Assembly: GCA_024516035.1 (NCBI GenBank)
Contig: CM044964.1
Span: 28,287,778 to 28,351,777, forward strand
From: Bactericera cockerelli
Lineage: Eukaryota > Arthropoda > Insecta > Hemiptera > Triozidae
DNA length: 64,000 nucleotides
Direction of reading: 5' to 3'
Notes under the pieces: model-generated
What the model was told of the DNA's origin: nothing
Seen by the model: the letters and a program-made list of their open reading frames with translations, nothing else
The model's database searches: none
Part shown: positions 54,701-61,870 of the stretch, one piece after another
How positions within the stretch are numbered: position 1 is the stretch's first letter
Layout: the number at the start of each line of letters is the position of its first letter
Program-made: the position numbers and the translations under genes

Positions 54701-57700
54701 CTATAAACAGGGAGTAGACCAGCAGTCTGGCTCAGGGACTATAAACAGGGAGTAGACCAGCATTCTGGCTCAGGGACTATAAACAGGGAGTAGACCAGCA
54801 GTCTGGCTCAGGGACTATAAACAGGGAGTAGACCAGCAGTCTGGCTGAGGGACTATAATCAGGGAGTAGACCAGCAGTCTGGCTGAGGGACTATAAAGAG
54901 GGAGTAGACCAGCAGTCTGGCTGAGGGACTATAAACAGGGAGTAGACCAGCAGTCTGGCTGAGGGACTATAAACAGGGAGTAGACCAGCAGTCTGGCTGG
55001 GAGACTATAATCAGGGAGTAGACCAGCAGTCTGGCTGAGGGACTATAAACAGGGAGTAGACCAGCAGTCTGGCTGGGAGACTATAATCAGGGAGTAGACC
55101 AGCAGTCTGGCTGAGGGACTATAAACAGGGAGTAGACCAGCAGTCTGGCTGAGGGACTATAAACAGGGAGTAGACCAGCATTGGCTTGGTTCTGGGGGCC
55201 CTTGTCAATTAGTAGCCTCCTAGTATAGACAGTGGTACAAGTGCTGAGTCATTACTCCACTGTCTGGCTACCATCGTTCACGATGACGCCACTCTATGAT
55301 GATGAAAAAATAAAGGTACAGGAAAGTCCCATTGTATAATAAAATTTCAAGTATTATTAAACATAATATTAGGGTACTAATACTTTACTCTCTTTTTTTG
55401 TAAACTTTTTTTTAATGAGGATGATAGGAAAATCTTTTAAAGACACTCAGCCAACTCACTCCCTGGGGTGTGGGATTTTTACCCACTAAAAATCTATCCT
55501 CAGAAGACGTAGAAGATCCTGGAACCGTGCGATACATTACTTTTGACATAGAAGCAAAAATAGAGTAGTTTCTACTAGGCAAGGTTGTAGTTATTATTAT
55601 TATTATAGTATGCTTTATTAGGGGGACAGAGAACAATGGTAACAGTATAAAATTAAGAAAAAACAAACAAATGACAAAATAAATAAGAAAGAAAGAAAAT
55701 AACAATAATGTCCTACCTATAGGGCGGGGTTATTGCCTGTGACAATCTCTTCCACCCAACCTGTGGCAATCTCTTCCACCCAACCTGTGGCAATCTCTTC
55801 GTGACAAAAAAAAAAAAAATGAATGATATCCCCACAAAAAAACATTGCGTGTGTTACCTGTGTATGTCGTCCTCCGAGTAAATCTCTTCCACACAACCTG
55901 TGGCAATCTCTTCGTGACAACAGAAAAAAATGAATGATATCCCCACAAAAAAAACATTGCGTGTTACCTACCTGTGAATGTCGTCCTCCGAGTAGCTCTT
56001 GATGACGAAGAAGCGGGGACGAGGGGGCAGTTCGTACTCGGCGGGGTTGTAGTTGTTCTTCACCCGTAGGGTCTCCAGCAGTTCGTTGGCCTGGGAGACA
56101 GAGGGGTCCTGAGGGGGAGGGGGGGGCTCAGAGTCCTCCCCGGCCCCCCGGGTGTCCTCGTAGTGATGAGACTCTGAAGACCTGCGGAGGAAGTTGTTAC
56201 GTTATTGTATTTTTTTTTTTTTTTCTCAAGAGGTAAAATCTTTTTTTTTTTTTAATCCAAATACCTACACTTTTTACTTTCCTTATCCTATAATAAGGAA
56301 AGTATTGTATTCGTCGAAAATTTGACCTACCCAGTTTTTTTTATTGGTACTGTCTACACATGCTGGCATAGCAAGGTAACTACGCCAACATGCAATAAAT
56401 GACAAAGGATGGGTACACAATACATACATATACACATTCATAATAACATTTACGAAGATCATACTGCATACTGTGTTGAAATTTGTTATAAAAATGTTAT
56501 AGTTGTTATAGTTTGACTTGAAAGTTATAGATTATAACTATCAAGCAATATCTGGTATCATCATTTATTCACTCATACATTCACACATGTATTCATTTAA
56601 ATACATCGGGAAATCTTTTTACTATTCAAGACGGAAACCAGGGCTGAACCAGGTTTGTGCTGAACCACATAATATTTCTATGAGCAAACGATCATCGTCA
56701 GAACTAGGGCGTTTTCTTTCTATGCAATTGAACCTTTGGGAAGTGATATGACTAAGCTGTTGAAAGTGACGTTAAACCCAAACTAACAACAAAAACCTTT
56801 GGGAAAAACTGCAAGCTGGCCTGGCATGTAAGGGTTGGCTAGTCTGTTCTCTGTTTATAGTCCTTTAGCGACACACTCGTCTTCTCTTAGCGTCCACTAT
56901 GTTGTTGTTGTAGTGGTACTCACCTCTGTTGTCGAGAGTAGCTACCCTGGTGCTGGTGGGAACTGTTGTTGTTGTAGTGGTACTCACCTCTGTTGTCGAG
57001 AGTAGCTACCCTGGTGCTGGTGGGAACTGTTGTTGTTGTAGTGGTACTTACCTCTGCTGCCGAGAGTAGCTACCCTGGTGCTGGTGGGAACTGTTGTTGT
57101 TGTAGTGGTACTTACCTCTGCTGTCGAGAGTAGCTACCCTGGTGCTGGTGGGAACTGTTGTTGTTGTAGTGGTACTTACCTCTGCTGTCGAGAGTAGCTA
57201 CCCTGGTGCTGGTGGGAACTGTTGTTGTTGTAGTGGTACTTACCTCTGCTGTCGAGAGTAGCTACCCTGGTGCTGGTGGGAACTAGTGTTGTTGTAGTGG
57301 TACTTACCTCTGCTGTCGAGAGTAGCTACCCTGGTGCTGGTGGGAACTAGTGTTGTTGTAGTGGTACTTACCTCTGCTGTCGAGAGTAGCTACCCTGGTG
57401 CTGGTGGGAACTGTTGTTGTTGTAGTGGTACTTACCTCTGCTGTCGAGAGTAGCTACCCTGGTGCTGGTGGGAACTGTTGTTGTTGTAGTGGTACTTACC
57501 TCTGCTGTCGAGAGTAGCTACCCTGGTGCTGGTGGGAACTGTTGTTGTTGTAGTGGTACTTACCTCTGCTGTCGAGAGTAGCTACCCTGGTGCTGGTGGG
57601 AACTGTTGTTGTTGTAGTGGTACTTACCTCTGCTGTCGAGAGTAGCTACCCTGGTGCTGGTGGGAACTAGTGTTGTTGTAGTGGTACTTACCTCTGCTGT

Positions 57701-60700
57701 CGAGAGTAGCTACCCTGGTGCTGGTGGGAACTAGTGTTGTTGTAGTGGTACTTACCTCTGCTGTCGAGAGTAGCTACCCTGGTGCTGGTGGGAACTGTTG
57801 TTGTTGTATTGGGAGCGGGAATGTTGTTGCGATGCTGGCAGTGGTTCGGAGTTGGAGGGAGGTGATCTAGTGGGACATTCAATACATTTAAAGTTAAATA
57901 AAAAAACATTTTTTAACCAGCGTCGATGACATATTGAATACACCCGTTCTCGTTCTGTCACTCAAGTTAAACGACATCGAGCGAGGTAGAGACTTGGATG
58001 GGGATGACCATTGAAATTCGAAGCTTCTTGATGAGGTTGGTGGCTATTCCCGCCCCCACTCAGACTCGACTGCTGGGTCCCACCCAGCTCATGTAGATTT
58101 AGCGTCACATGATCGATTTCCACCAATCACAGAGCTCCAAATCGATCACGTCAGGCTAAATCTACATGAGCTGAGACCCAGCAGTCGAGTCTCGACCCGG
58201 CCATTCATTTATTTTGAAGTACAAAGAACTTATTTTGTTTTTTTTTTTTTTTTTTGAAGTACTGACCTGCGCTGTTGAGGCTGGTCTCGGTACTCTCCTC
58301 TGGTCTGGGAACCTCCGTGGGAGCTATACTCGGGCTCACTTCTGTACTGTCCGGGGGAGTAGCCTCCTTGGTCTCTTCTGTACTGAGTCTGATGCTGGTG
58401 GTGGTGGGGGTGGTGCTGCGTGTTGTCTCTGCCACCGCCGTCTTGGTAGTGACCTGAGAAAATTGAAAAAATATTATTATGAACGGGGCGTGTCTTTATC
58501 GCGGGCCTGAAAATAGTTTATTATATGTTGGATGAGGTAGGATGCTGCTCTCCCATCTCCAGTCTCTTCAACTAATTTTTTTTCCCCAATTCCTGAATAA
58601 ATTTAGTTGATTCCTCTCTAAATGTCCCCACAGTCTCAAATGCCAATCCTTTGAAGATGTATCCTTGGTCTTTGATGTTCCTACCTCATCCAACGTCTAA
58701 GCCTGGCCATTCAGAGGGGGAATGCAGCCAGCATTGCGAGCTCATTCCCCTTCACAAATTCATTGAATGAAGTCTTTGTGTTATAAAATATATTTAAAAA
58801 AAAGTTTATTATATTCTACCTACACTACACATTTTACATAATTTTTTGTTTGTTTGTAAGGGATACCTTCCGGTGCGCTTGTGTTGACCCAGCGCCTAAA
58901 TGGGAAGTATTGTGTCACTTCTCGCCCATCAGAGGGGAGACATACTACGGGATGGGCAGGCTACAACACAGACCACAAGCTTCTACAGCAGCTGTATCAT
59001 AGCTACGAAATAAAAACCGCTGCAAAACACTCCTCTCTTTCTTCAATACTTATATTATACTAGAAAATTATTTTTTATTTATTTATTTAAATCACAAACG
59101 GACGGACCCTGTACTAACTAAATTACAATATTTACCCTAACTAATAGGCATTAAAAAAAATATATTTGAAGTAGGCGTGTCTACCTTCATCTCGGGCCTG
59201 ATAGGAGGCGTGGCTATCACAGTCGGGTCTCTCCTCGGAGGCAGGCTCCGGATGATAGGAGGAGTCAGGGGAGTAGGCGGGGTGGGGGGACTCCGGGGGG
59301 TGTTGGTCCTGCAGGGGGAGAGGTTAGGAGGACATCAAATACACACCAAATATTTTTTCATCGAATTATATTGTTGGTTCGGTCATTTTCTCAAATTAAT
59401 TAATCATTTTTGATAGCTGTGAAATAGTGTACAAATCATAAAAACATCTCCCAAGCCTTGTAACTCAAACCAGAAAATCATTTTATAATATGCATGCATA
59501 AGAAAAACAAAGATTTAGAGAAAAATTAATAGAAATTTTTGTTATACCTCTGTGGTGCTAAGTCACGGATTGCGTACTGTGTAAGATAGGGAAAACCGAC
59601 GCTAAAGAATGACTTATGTTATCGATGTTGTCTATAAATTTCGCCCTTGACTTTTTTTACATAGGAAAGGTACTTTTTGACAACTTTGTACAAGCATTAG
59701 GTATGTCTAGAAACCTTGATGTATCTCAAGCAAAGTTAAGTTGACTGCGACTTTTTTCAAGGTTATGTGGTCAAATAAATTTAATGTTTTGAAAACTGAT
59801 ATAAAATTCACTCACTAAACCAATAGTTCACATCAAAAAATGTGAACTTTAGAGTGAGTGATTAAGATCTTTACCACCACAACCAATACATTTACACTGG
59901 TTTTTCTTTGACATGATTGTACTTTTTATGTTTTTTTTTTTCTTTTTTAAAACTCAACCTATAATAATGTATACCTAGAATGAGATAGAAGCTTATTGTA
60001 CAAATAAAGTTTTCAAATAAATAATAATAAACAAAAACATTTTGTGCTTAAGCTTCTCAAAAAAATACATTTATATTTCGTTATTTATATTTCGACAAGT
60101 GTACGATGGAACACCAGTTTTCAAGATCTAAAATATTCCCTCTAAGTTTGACATATTAATAACATATTAATATTGAATTTAAAAAAAAAAACAATCATTA
60201 TATAGTATGCTTTATTAGGTAAGACAAAAATATATACAGTAAAATACAATGAAATTATTAAGAAAAAAAAATTGATTGAACAAACAAAAAAAGAGCAAAA
60301 AAAGAGAATGAAGCTAACGTCCTACCTAAAGGGCGGGATTATTGCCCGTGGCAACCTCTTTCACCCAACCCTTTGTAACAGTATAGAATAGAAATTACCT
60401 TGTTTATACTGCCGAGGTGAGACTAAAAAGTCCCTTTATTCCAGCAGTCTAAACAAGGTCTTGTTTATTTTCAAATTTAAAGAGTACCTTGGAATTCTCC
60501 GCAGAAGAAGAAACAGAAGAGGGTGGAGCAGCAGTGGAGGCACCGGAGGACTGCTGCGGCGGTGGAGGCTGCTCCGGCCCCACTGATGACGCGCCGCCTC
60601 CACCACTGCTGCTGCTAGGGGTGGAGGAGGGAGGGGGCGGCCCGTGGAGGAGGTTGGGAGGCGGCTGGGAGGTGGGATGAGGATGAGAGAGGAGGTGGGG

Positions 60701-61645
60701 GGGAGGGGTGGAGAGGATCAGGTGCGGCGGAGGCAGACCTGAAATGTAAAAATCAAAGAACTGTCAGCCTCCGTGGCGTAACGGTTGTGACTACTGCCCG
60801 TAGTCCAGAGATCCCGAGTTCGATCCCCGGTCGGAGCAGATTTTTCACGCAGAAAATTCTGTTCCGTCCGTACATGTGAGGCTGGCATTTCCGGCCCTAC
60901 CCACCAGGCTCGCTGAGGTTAATGTGGGTAGCTGGTACGGTTTCTAGCGAATGGATGGTAAAAATGATAAATATTAATTAAACTAATATTAGAAAATATA
61001 ACTAAAGCGACAACTCAGTAATTTTATTGTAAACGTGTACCTACCTGAAAGAAAGAAAATGAAATTGTAAATGTAAATTTCTCTCTCTCTCAAAAAATAA
61101 ATAAATAAATAAATAAAGTGGTTCTGGAAATGTAAGAGCGCGCGATTAGCTCAGTGGTTAAGCACTCGCTTGCCATGCGGAAGGTCCTGGGTTCGTTCCC
61201 CCGTGCCGACAAAAAATTGTATTCTTAGTTTGGTTACAATTGTTTGTAAGGGATACCTTCCGGTGCGCTCGTGTTGACCCAGAACCTAAATGGGAAGTAT
61301 TGTGTCACTTCTCGCCCATCAGAGGGGAGGCATACTACGGGATGGGCAGGCTACAACACAGACCACAAGCGTCTACAGTAGCTCCAGTTTCATGGCTACG
61401 AAATAAAAAAGGCTGTGAAACACTCATCTAAAAAAAAGCAAGCATTTGAAAATAAAATAATGTACGCCCCTCACCTTGAGGCACAGCAGTGTAGGCGGGG
61501 GGCGGCACGCCCATGGGCCGCGGGGGTGCACTGGCCCCCCAAGCAGTGGCGGGGGGGGCCAGGGGGGTTTGCACCGGCGGCTTGATCACCGGCGGGCTGG
61601 GGTCGAGTTTCATTTTGCTCAGAATCATCGGCGGCGGAGGCATAC
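45093..61645 (-). CDS. Ythdf: Gene 2: YTHDF-family m6A reader, eleven traced exons (5' end uncertain)
   Basis: Join on the minus strand: 61645-61475, 60738-60488, 59308-59185, 58453-58267, 57866-57756, 56181-55972, 53725-53540, 50205-50070, 48082-47942, 46646-46460, 45730-45093. All phases agree; about 779 residues are traced. YTHDF proteins are cytoplasmic readers that bind N6-methyladenosine in mRNA and act on translation and decay. The Pro/Gln/His/Tyr-rich N-terminal half is the usual low-complexity region. The YTH domain (about residues 334-493) begins [20 protein letters not shown]. The three cage tryptophans of the DF subclass are present: YSIWCST, SSVW (codon split by an intron) and [22 protein letters not shown] distinguishes it from YTHDC1. 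A tail of about 275 residues follows the domain, much longer than in human YTHDF1-3. Several introns hold splice-site minisatellites. Confidence 0.93.
46200..46450. mobile_element. SINE split by a LINE 3' tail
   Basis: ATTATTATGTGGTC (to 46239) resumes at 46372 as GAGGAAAAATTCATGCACTG and GGGATTCGAATCCC. In between is a 5'-truncated copy of the LINE tail (GAAGAGATTG, T-rich, CCTCCTAATAAAGCTT, poly-A). Confidence 0.8.
46460..46646 (-). CDS. Ythdf: Ythdf exon (C-terminal extension)
   Basis: Acceptor TTCTCTTCTCAG, donor AGGAGAG|GTAATA. It encodes [20 protein letters not shown], then [20 protein letters not shown] and [11 protein letters not shown], an Asn/Gly/Ser/Arg-rich region without known fold. 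Ends in phase 1. Confidence 0.85.
46783..46882 (-). pseudogene. Third, truncated copy of the YTH-end exon
   Basis: Encodes [18 protein letters not shown] and [12 protein letters not shown], then runs off into ALCYM and a stop without a donor. It lies at the far end of the 23-bp array. The parent-to-array-to-copy order shows a large segmental duplication (exon plus repeat) followed by array growth. Confidence 0.8.
46883..47790 (-). repeat. 23-bp minisatellite carrying a splice donor (about 39 copies)
   Basis: The minus-strand unit is GCAAGGTATGTACTGTAACT followed by ATA (or ACA). It equals the last bases of the YTH-end exon and its donor (AAG|GTATGTACTGTAAC). Because each unit also ends in ..CTATAG, each could in principle act as acceptor for a 4-nt exon CAAG before the next donor. 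One unit (about 47103) has an extra T. Confidence 0.97.
47770..47925 (-). pseudogene. Second copy of the YTH-end exon
   Basis: From [18 protein letters not shown] through [20 protein letters not shown] to the same donor AAG|GTATGT, with few changes (EK to ES). The first codons and the pyrimidine-rich acceptor of the parent are replaced by minisatellite sequence (CTATAGCAAG|TATGAG). It may be skipped, used alternatively or be dead; skipping both extra copies leaves the parent exon in phase 0. Confidence 0.75.
47942..48082 (-). CDS. Ythdf: Ythdf exon (end of YTH domain), functional copy
   Basis: Acceptor CTAATTTCAG, donor TACAAG|GTATGT. It encodes [20 protein letters not shown], then [20 protein letters not shown] and QQQDNYK, the conserved C-terminal helices (compare SIFDDFAHYE in vertebrate YTHDFs). 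Phase 0 in and out. Two further copies of this exon lie downstream. Confidence 0.92.
48225..48420 (-). mobile_element. tRNA-headed SINE sharing the 5S-SINE central domain
   Basis: The minus strand gives CCAGCCTCCGTGGCGTAAGG, a B-box-like GAGTTCGAATACCGGTT, then AGAATATTCTGTTCCCTCCG, TACACGTGAGACTGGCATTT and a Leu-type core end. Compare the plus-strand copy at 60766. Confidence 0.7.
48588..48812 (+). mobile_element. 5S-rRNA-derived SINE, best-preserved copy
   Basis: GCCAGCGTCGATTGTGCGTC, then CACCGGTTCTCGTAGGATCA, CCGAAGTTAAGCAATGTTC, AGCGAGGTGAAGACTTGG. This follows metazoan 5S rRNA from position 1 to beyond the internal control region. The body is CCCAGGCTGGGTGAGG, TTAATGTGGGTAGCAGG, TGCGAATGGAGG, and the tail CGTCGTGATATGACTATGC, AGTTGAAAGCGAAGTTAAA. 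Confidence 0.88.
48840..50105 (-). repeat. 42-bp minisatellite made of the YTH exon end plus its 5' splice site (about 30 copies)
   Basis: On the minus strand each unit is ACAAGCCGGTGACCTACTGC, CGGGACACCACCGAG and then GTAAGAG. The first 35 bp are coding in the exon at 50070; the rest is the donor. Most units are 42 bp; a few are 46 bp (an extra CAAG). Units are almost identical. The read-through frame is open and repeats [14 protein letters not shown], because 42 is a multiple of three. The 46-bp units break the frame. The large ORFs on both strands here are artefacts of this repeat. Confidence 0.97.
50070..50205 (-). CDS. Ythdf: Ythdf exon (YTH, second and third cage tryptophans)
   Basis: Acceptor CGCCCCGGCAG completes the Trp codon, then [35 protein letters not shown] and [10 protein letters not shown]. 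Donor ACCGAG|GTAAGA in phase 0. The last 35 bp plus donor form the unit of the 42-bp array downstream. Any of about 30 identical donors could be used. Confidence 0.93.
50238..51040. mobile_element. Inverted pair of tRNA-derived SINE copies in a Ythdf intron
   Basis: Plus-oriented copy at 50238-50465 (CTCAGTAGCTTGATCG, CTGGAGGTCGCTGGTTCAAT) and minus-oriented copy at 50815-51040. Both contain the same extra segment with GTAAAGTATGTTTGACTA and TGGTACACAAATATGGTA, so they are copies of one composite. Arms of about 220 bp are separated by about 350 bp and could fold as a long RNA hairpin. Confidence 0.75.
51142..51305. mobile_element. Palindromic MITE
   Basis: Inverted ends GGGCCGTATTATGAAACAGG and CCTGTTTCATAATTCGGGCC, with further pairing inside (AGCGCTCTTTGGTG-like against the complementary AATTTTCACC). 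The centre carries TGTGATTGGTTG. Confidence 0.75.
51448..51732 (-). mobile_element. SINE, tRNA-Gly(GCC)-like head, full-length copy
   Basis: Minus-strand order: CGCGCGACTAGCTCAGTAGT, CTCGCTTGCCATGCGGAAGG, TCCCGGGTTCGATCCCCCGA, family body, and the end GTGAATCACTCATC. A box and B box are intact. Confidence 0.85.
51761..51914. mobile_element. Palindromic MITE with ATTGG/CCAAT centre
   Basis: Arms pair TTCAGAAACAACCTCCACTC with GAGTGTTTCTGGAA and the adjoining GGAGTGTGG, and CTCTGATTGGTCA with AACCAATCAGAG. No coding. Confidence 0.75.
52255..52510 (+). repeat. 43-bp minisatellite, six copies
   Basis: The unit is GGACACAGGTTTGGTCATAA followed by GGAAAACACACGCCCAAGGA and AT/AAT. The last copies carry TTTCGTC/TTTTGTC variants. 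It is in a Ythdf intron. Confidence 0.95.
53310..53560 (-). repeat. About 67-bp A/T-rich tandem repeat containing a splice-donor-like end
   Basis: Four copies of TTGTTTACCTTG..AAAAA..TCTTGGTAACAAAAAATATT..T..GTGTTAAAAAT. On the minus strand each copy carries AAGGTAAACAAATTTTTAAC. The true exon donor at 53540 reads TGGTAAACAAAATTTTAACA, so the intron's first 20 bp are part of the repeat unit. Confidence 0.85.
53540..53725 (-). CDS. Ythdf: Ythdf exon (YTH core, first cage tryptophan)
   Basis: Acceptor CCTCTCTCAG, donor GTCTG|GTAAAC. It encodes [20 protein letters not shown], then [20 protein letters not shown] and [14 protein letters not shown] with the last Trp codon split TG|G across the intron. 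It covers the central beta sheet and the first cage Trp. Confidence 0.95.
53937..55310 (+). mobile_element. Non-autonomous element with about 32 copies of a 38-bp minisatellite
   Basis: Units read GGGACTATAAACAGGGAG followed by TAGACCAGCAGTCTGGCTGA, with aag/agg, gag/cag and aaca/atca variants in higher-order alternation at 53.95-54.30 kb. The right flank (TTGGCTTGGTTCTGGGGGCC, CAGTGGTACAAGTGCTGAGT, GTTCACGATGACGCCAC) equals the inverted flank at 21210-21300, which has only about four units. Two elements with different repeat counts imply the minisatellite is part of a mobile unit. It sits in a Ythdf intron. Confidence 0.9.
55740..55960 (-). repeat. Partial tandem duplication including an exon end and donor
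   Basis: At 55858-55880 the minus strand repeats the last 22 bp of the upstream exon (TACTCGGAGGACGACATACA, then CAG) followed by GTAACA. The surrounding CAATCTCTTC, CACAACCTGTGG and AATGAATGATATCCCC blocks are also duplicated. One change (ATTCACAG to ATACACAG) separates it from the true exon end. The duplicate donor is weaker. Confidence 0.9.
55972..56181 (-). CDS. Ythdf: Ythdf exon (start of YTH domain)
   Basis: Acceptor TTCCTCCGCAG, donor CACAG|GTAGGT. It encodes an acidic linker ([20 protein letters not shown]), then [20 protein letters not shown] and SYSEDDIH, the first strand and helix of the YTH fold. Phase 2 in and out. Confidence 0.92.
56268..56400 (+). repeat. Second copy of the ACTTTCCTTAT palindromic repeat
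   Basis: CTTTTTACTTTCCTTATCCT, ATAATAAGGAAAGTATTG, then TTGACCTACCCAGTTTTT. Nearly identical to 16541-16625. Confidence 0.8.
56735..56885. mobile_element. 5S-SINE tail fragment joined to an inverted GACGTTAAACAG-type fragment
   Basis: GTGATATGACTAAGCTGTTG, AAAGTGACGTTAAACCCAAA is the 5S-SINE tail. It is followed by GGGTTGGCTAGTCTGTTCTC, TGTTTATAGTCCTTTAGCGA, the complement of the 12405 family. Confidence 0.6.
56900..57815 (-). repeat. 64-bp minisatellite containing an exon end and 5' splice site (about 14 copies)
   Basis: Each unit on the minus strand holds CACCAGCACCAGGGTAGCTA, CTCTCGACAGCAGAG and the donor GTAAGTACCACTAC. In the two copies nearest the next exon the donor is GTGAGT. Units begin every 64 bp from 56961 to 57793. 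Copies differ only by GTT/AGT and C/T changes, so the expansion is young or homogenised. Since 64 is not a multiple of three and the frame meets TAA at the donor, retained repeats would truncate the protein before the YTH domain. Confidence 0.95.
57756..57866 (-). CDS. Ythdf: Ythdf exon whose 3' end and donor are tandemly repeated
   Basis: Acceptor CATTCCACTAG-like at 57867; the first donor is CAGAG|GTAAGT at 57756. It encodes [20 protein letters not shown], then [16 protein letters not shown]. The last about 50 bp plus the donor recur about 14 times downstream with 64-bp period (56900-57815), so many equivalent donors exist. Phase 2 in and out if the first donor is used. Confidence 0.8.
57917..58062 (+). 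mobile_element. 5S-rRNA-derived SINE, second subfamily
   Basis: ACCAGCGTCGATGACATATT, GAATACACCCGTTCTCGTTC, TGTCACTCAAGTTAAACGAC, then AGACTTGGATGGGGATGACC. It keeps GACTTGGATGGG-GATGACC, which is close to 5S rRNA positions 80-100. Located just upstream (transcript sense) of a Ythdf exon. Confidence 0.8.
58064..58192. mobile_element. Palindromic MITE, ACTCGACTGCTGGGTC ends
   Basis: Left arm ACTCGACTGCTGGGTC, AGCTCATGTAGATTTAGC, TGATCGATTT; right arm AAATCGATCACGTCAGGCTA, AATCTACATGAGCTGAGACC, CAGCAGTCGAGT. The centre is CCACCAATCACAGAGC. Near-perfect hairpin. Confidence 0.85.
58267..58453 (-). CDS. Ythdf: Ythdf exon (His/Gln/Arg/Tyr-rich)
   Basis: Acceptor TTTTCTCAG, donor CGCAG|GTCAGT. It encodes [20 protein letters not shown], then [20 protein letters not shown]. 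Ends in phase 2. Confidence 0.85.
58854..59032 (+). mobile_element. SINE, Gly-tRNA-derived family, head missing
   Basis: GATACCTTCCGGTGCGCTTG, TGGGAAGTATTGTGTCACTT, TCGCCCATCAGAGGGGAGAC and the family end. In a Ythdf intron. Confidence 0.8.
59185..59308 (-). CDS. Ythdf: Ythdf exon (Pro/Ser/Tyr-rich)
   Basis: Acceptor CCCCCTGCAG, donor GATGAAG|GTAGAC. It encodes [20 protein letters not shown] and ends [10 protein letters not shown]. Ends in phase 1. Confidence 0.8.
59410..60480. other. Ythdf intron with LINE tail
   Basis: AT-rich. The segment at 59555-59650 (CACGGATTGCGTACTGTGTA, TTATCGAT) repeats 30785-30850. The minus-strand LINE tail with GTCCTACCTAAAGGGCGGGA and TTATTGCCCGTGGCAACCTC is at 60200-60385. 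A SINE fragment CTGCCGAGGTGAGACTAAAA is at 60400-60465. Confidence 0.6.
60488..60738 (-). CDS. Ythdf: Ythdf exon (Pro/Ser-rich)
   Basis: Acceptor ACATTTCAG, donor TCCAAG|GTACTC. It encodes [20 protein letters not shown], then Ser/Gly/Pro/Gln-rich sequence ending SSSAENSK. Ends in phase 0. Confidence 0.8.
60766..60965 (+). mobile_element. tRNA-headed SINE sharing the 5S-SINE central domain
   Basis: CAGCCTCCGTGGCGTAACGG (A-box region), GAGTTCGATCCCCGGTCGGA (B-box region), AGAAAATTCTGTTCCGTCCG, GAGGCTGGCATTTCCGGCCC, then the shared core GAGGTTAATGTGGGTAGC and AGCGAATGGATGGTA. Confidence 0.75.
61136..61432 (+). mobile_element. SINE, tRNA-Gly(GCC)-like head, reference full-length copy
   Basis: GCGCGCGATTAGCTCAGTGG (A box), CTCGCTTGCCATGCGGAAGG (anticodon arm with GCC), CTGGGTTCGTTCCCCCGTGC (B box). 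The body is GATACCTTCCGGTGCGCTCG, AAATGGGAAGTATTGTGTCA, CTTCTCGCCCATCAGAGGGG, ACTACGGGATGGGCAGGCTA, and the end CTACGAAATAAAAAAGGCTG, TGAAACACTCATC with an A-rich tail. Ten copies are seen in the window. By sequence it is a SINE, not a functional tRNA gene. Confidence 0.85.
61475..61645 (-). CDS. Ythdf: Ythdf exon (N-terminal, Pro-rich)
   Basis: Acceptor TTTTTTCCGCAG, donor CTCAAG|GTGAGG. It encodes [18 protein letters not shown] and then a Pro/Ala-rich stretch. It enters in phase 1, so a coding exon must precede it. Confidence 0.8.
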
Positions 61646-61664
61646 CTGCGGAAAAAAATATGTA

Positions 61665-61870
61665 TTTTTATTTATTTACACTTTATTTTTTACAAAACAA
61701 TCAACAACAACACATTAATAACGATAAATTTAAAAAAAAACTTAGGAATAGGTATGTGCAAAAAAAATAATAAAGAACAATATTAATTTAAATTTACAAA
61801 TTGTTTTGTAGTCCCGGGCGAAGTTAATGCCTTAGGCATTCTCTGTCACTTAACCCCGAAGATCTTTTTT
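61665..61870 (+). mobile_element. SINE/LINE tail copy (GAAGTTAATGCC family)
   Basis: TATTTATTTACACTTTATTT, then CGGGCGAAGTTAATGCC, a TTAGGCATTCTCTG-type segment and CACTTAACCCCGA, as at 2200-2380. Confidence 0.75.

Noticed and set aside
61136..61220. Functional tRNA-Gly(GCC) gene
   Set aside because: A and B boxes are present but the acceptor stem does not pair well, and the same unit with the same long body occurs about ten times, so it is a SINE head.
50070..61645. Gene 2 as YTHDC1 (YT521-B) rather than YTHDF
   Set aside because: The YTH domain has [19 protein letters not shown] and SGHFCGVA, which are YTHDF-type; YTHDC1 has a different sequence at these positions.
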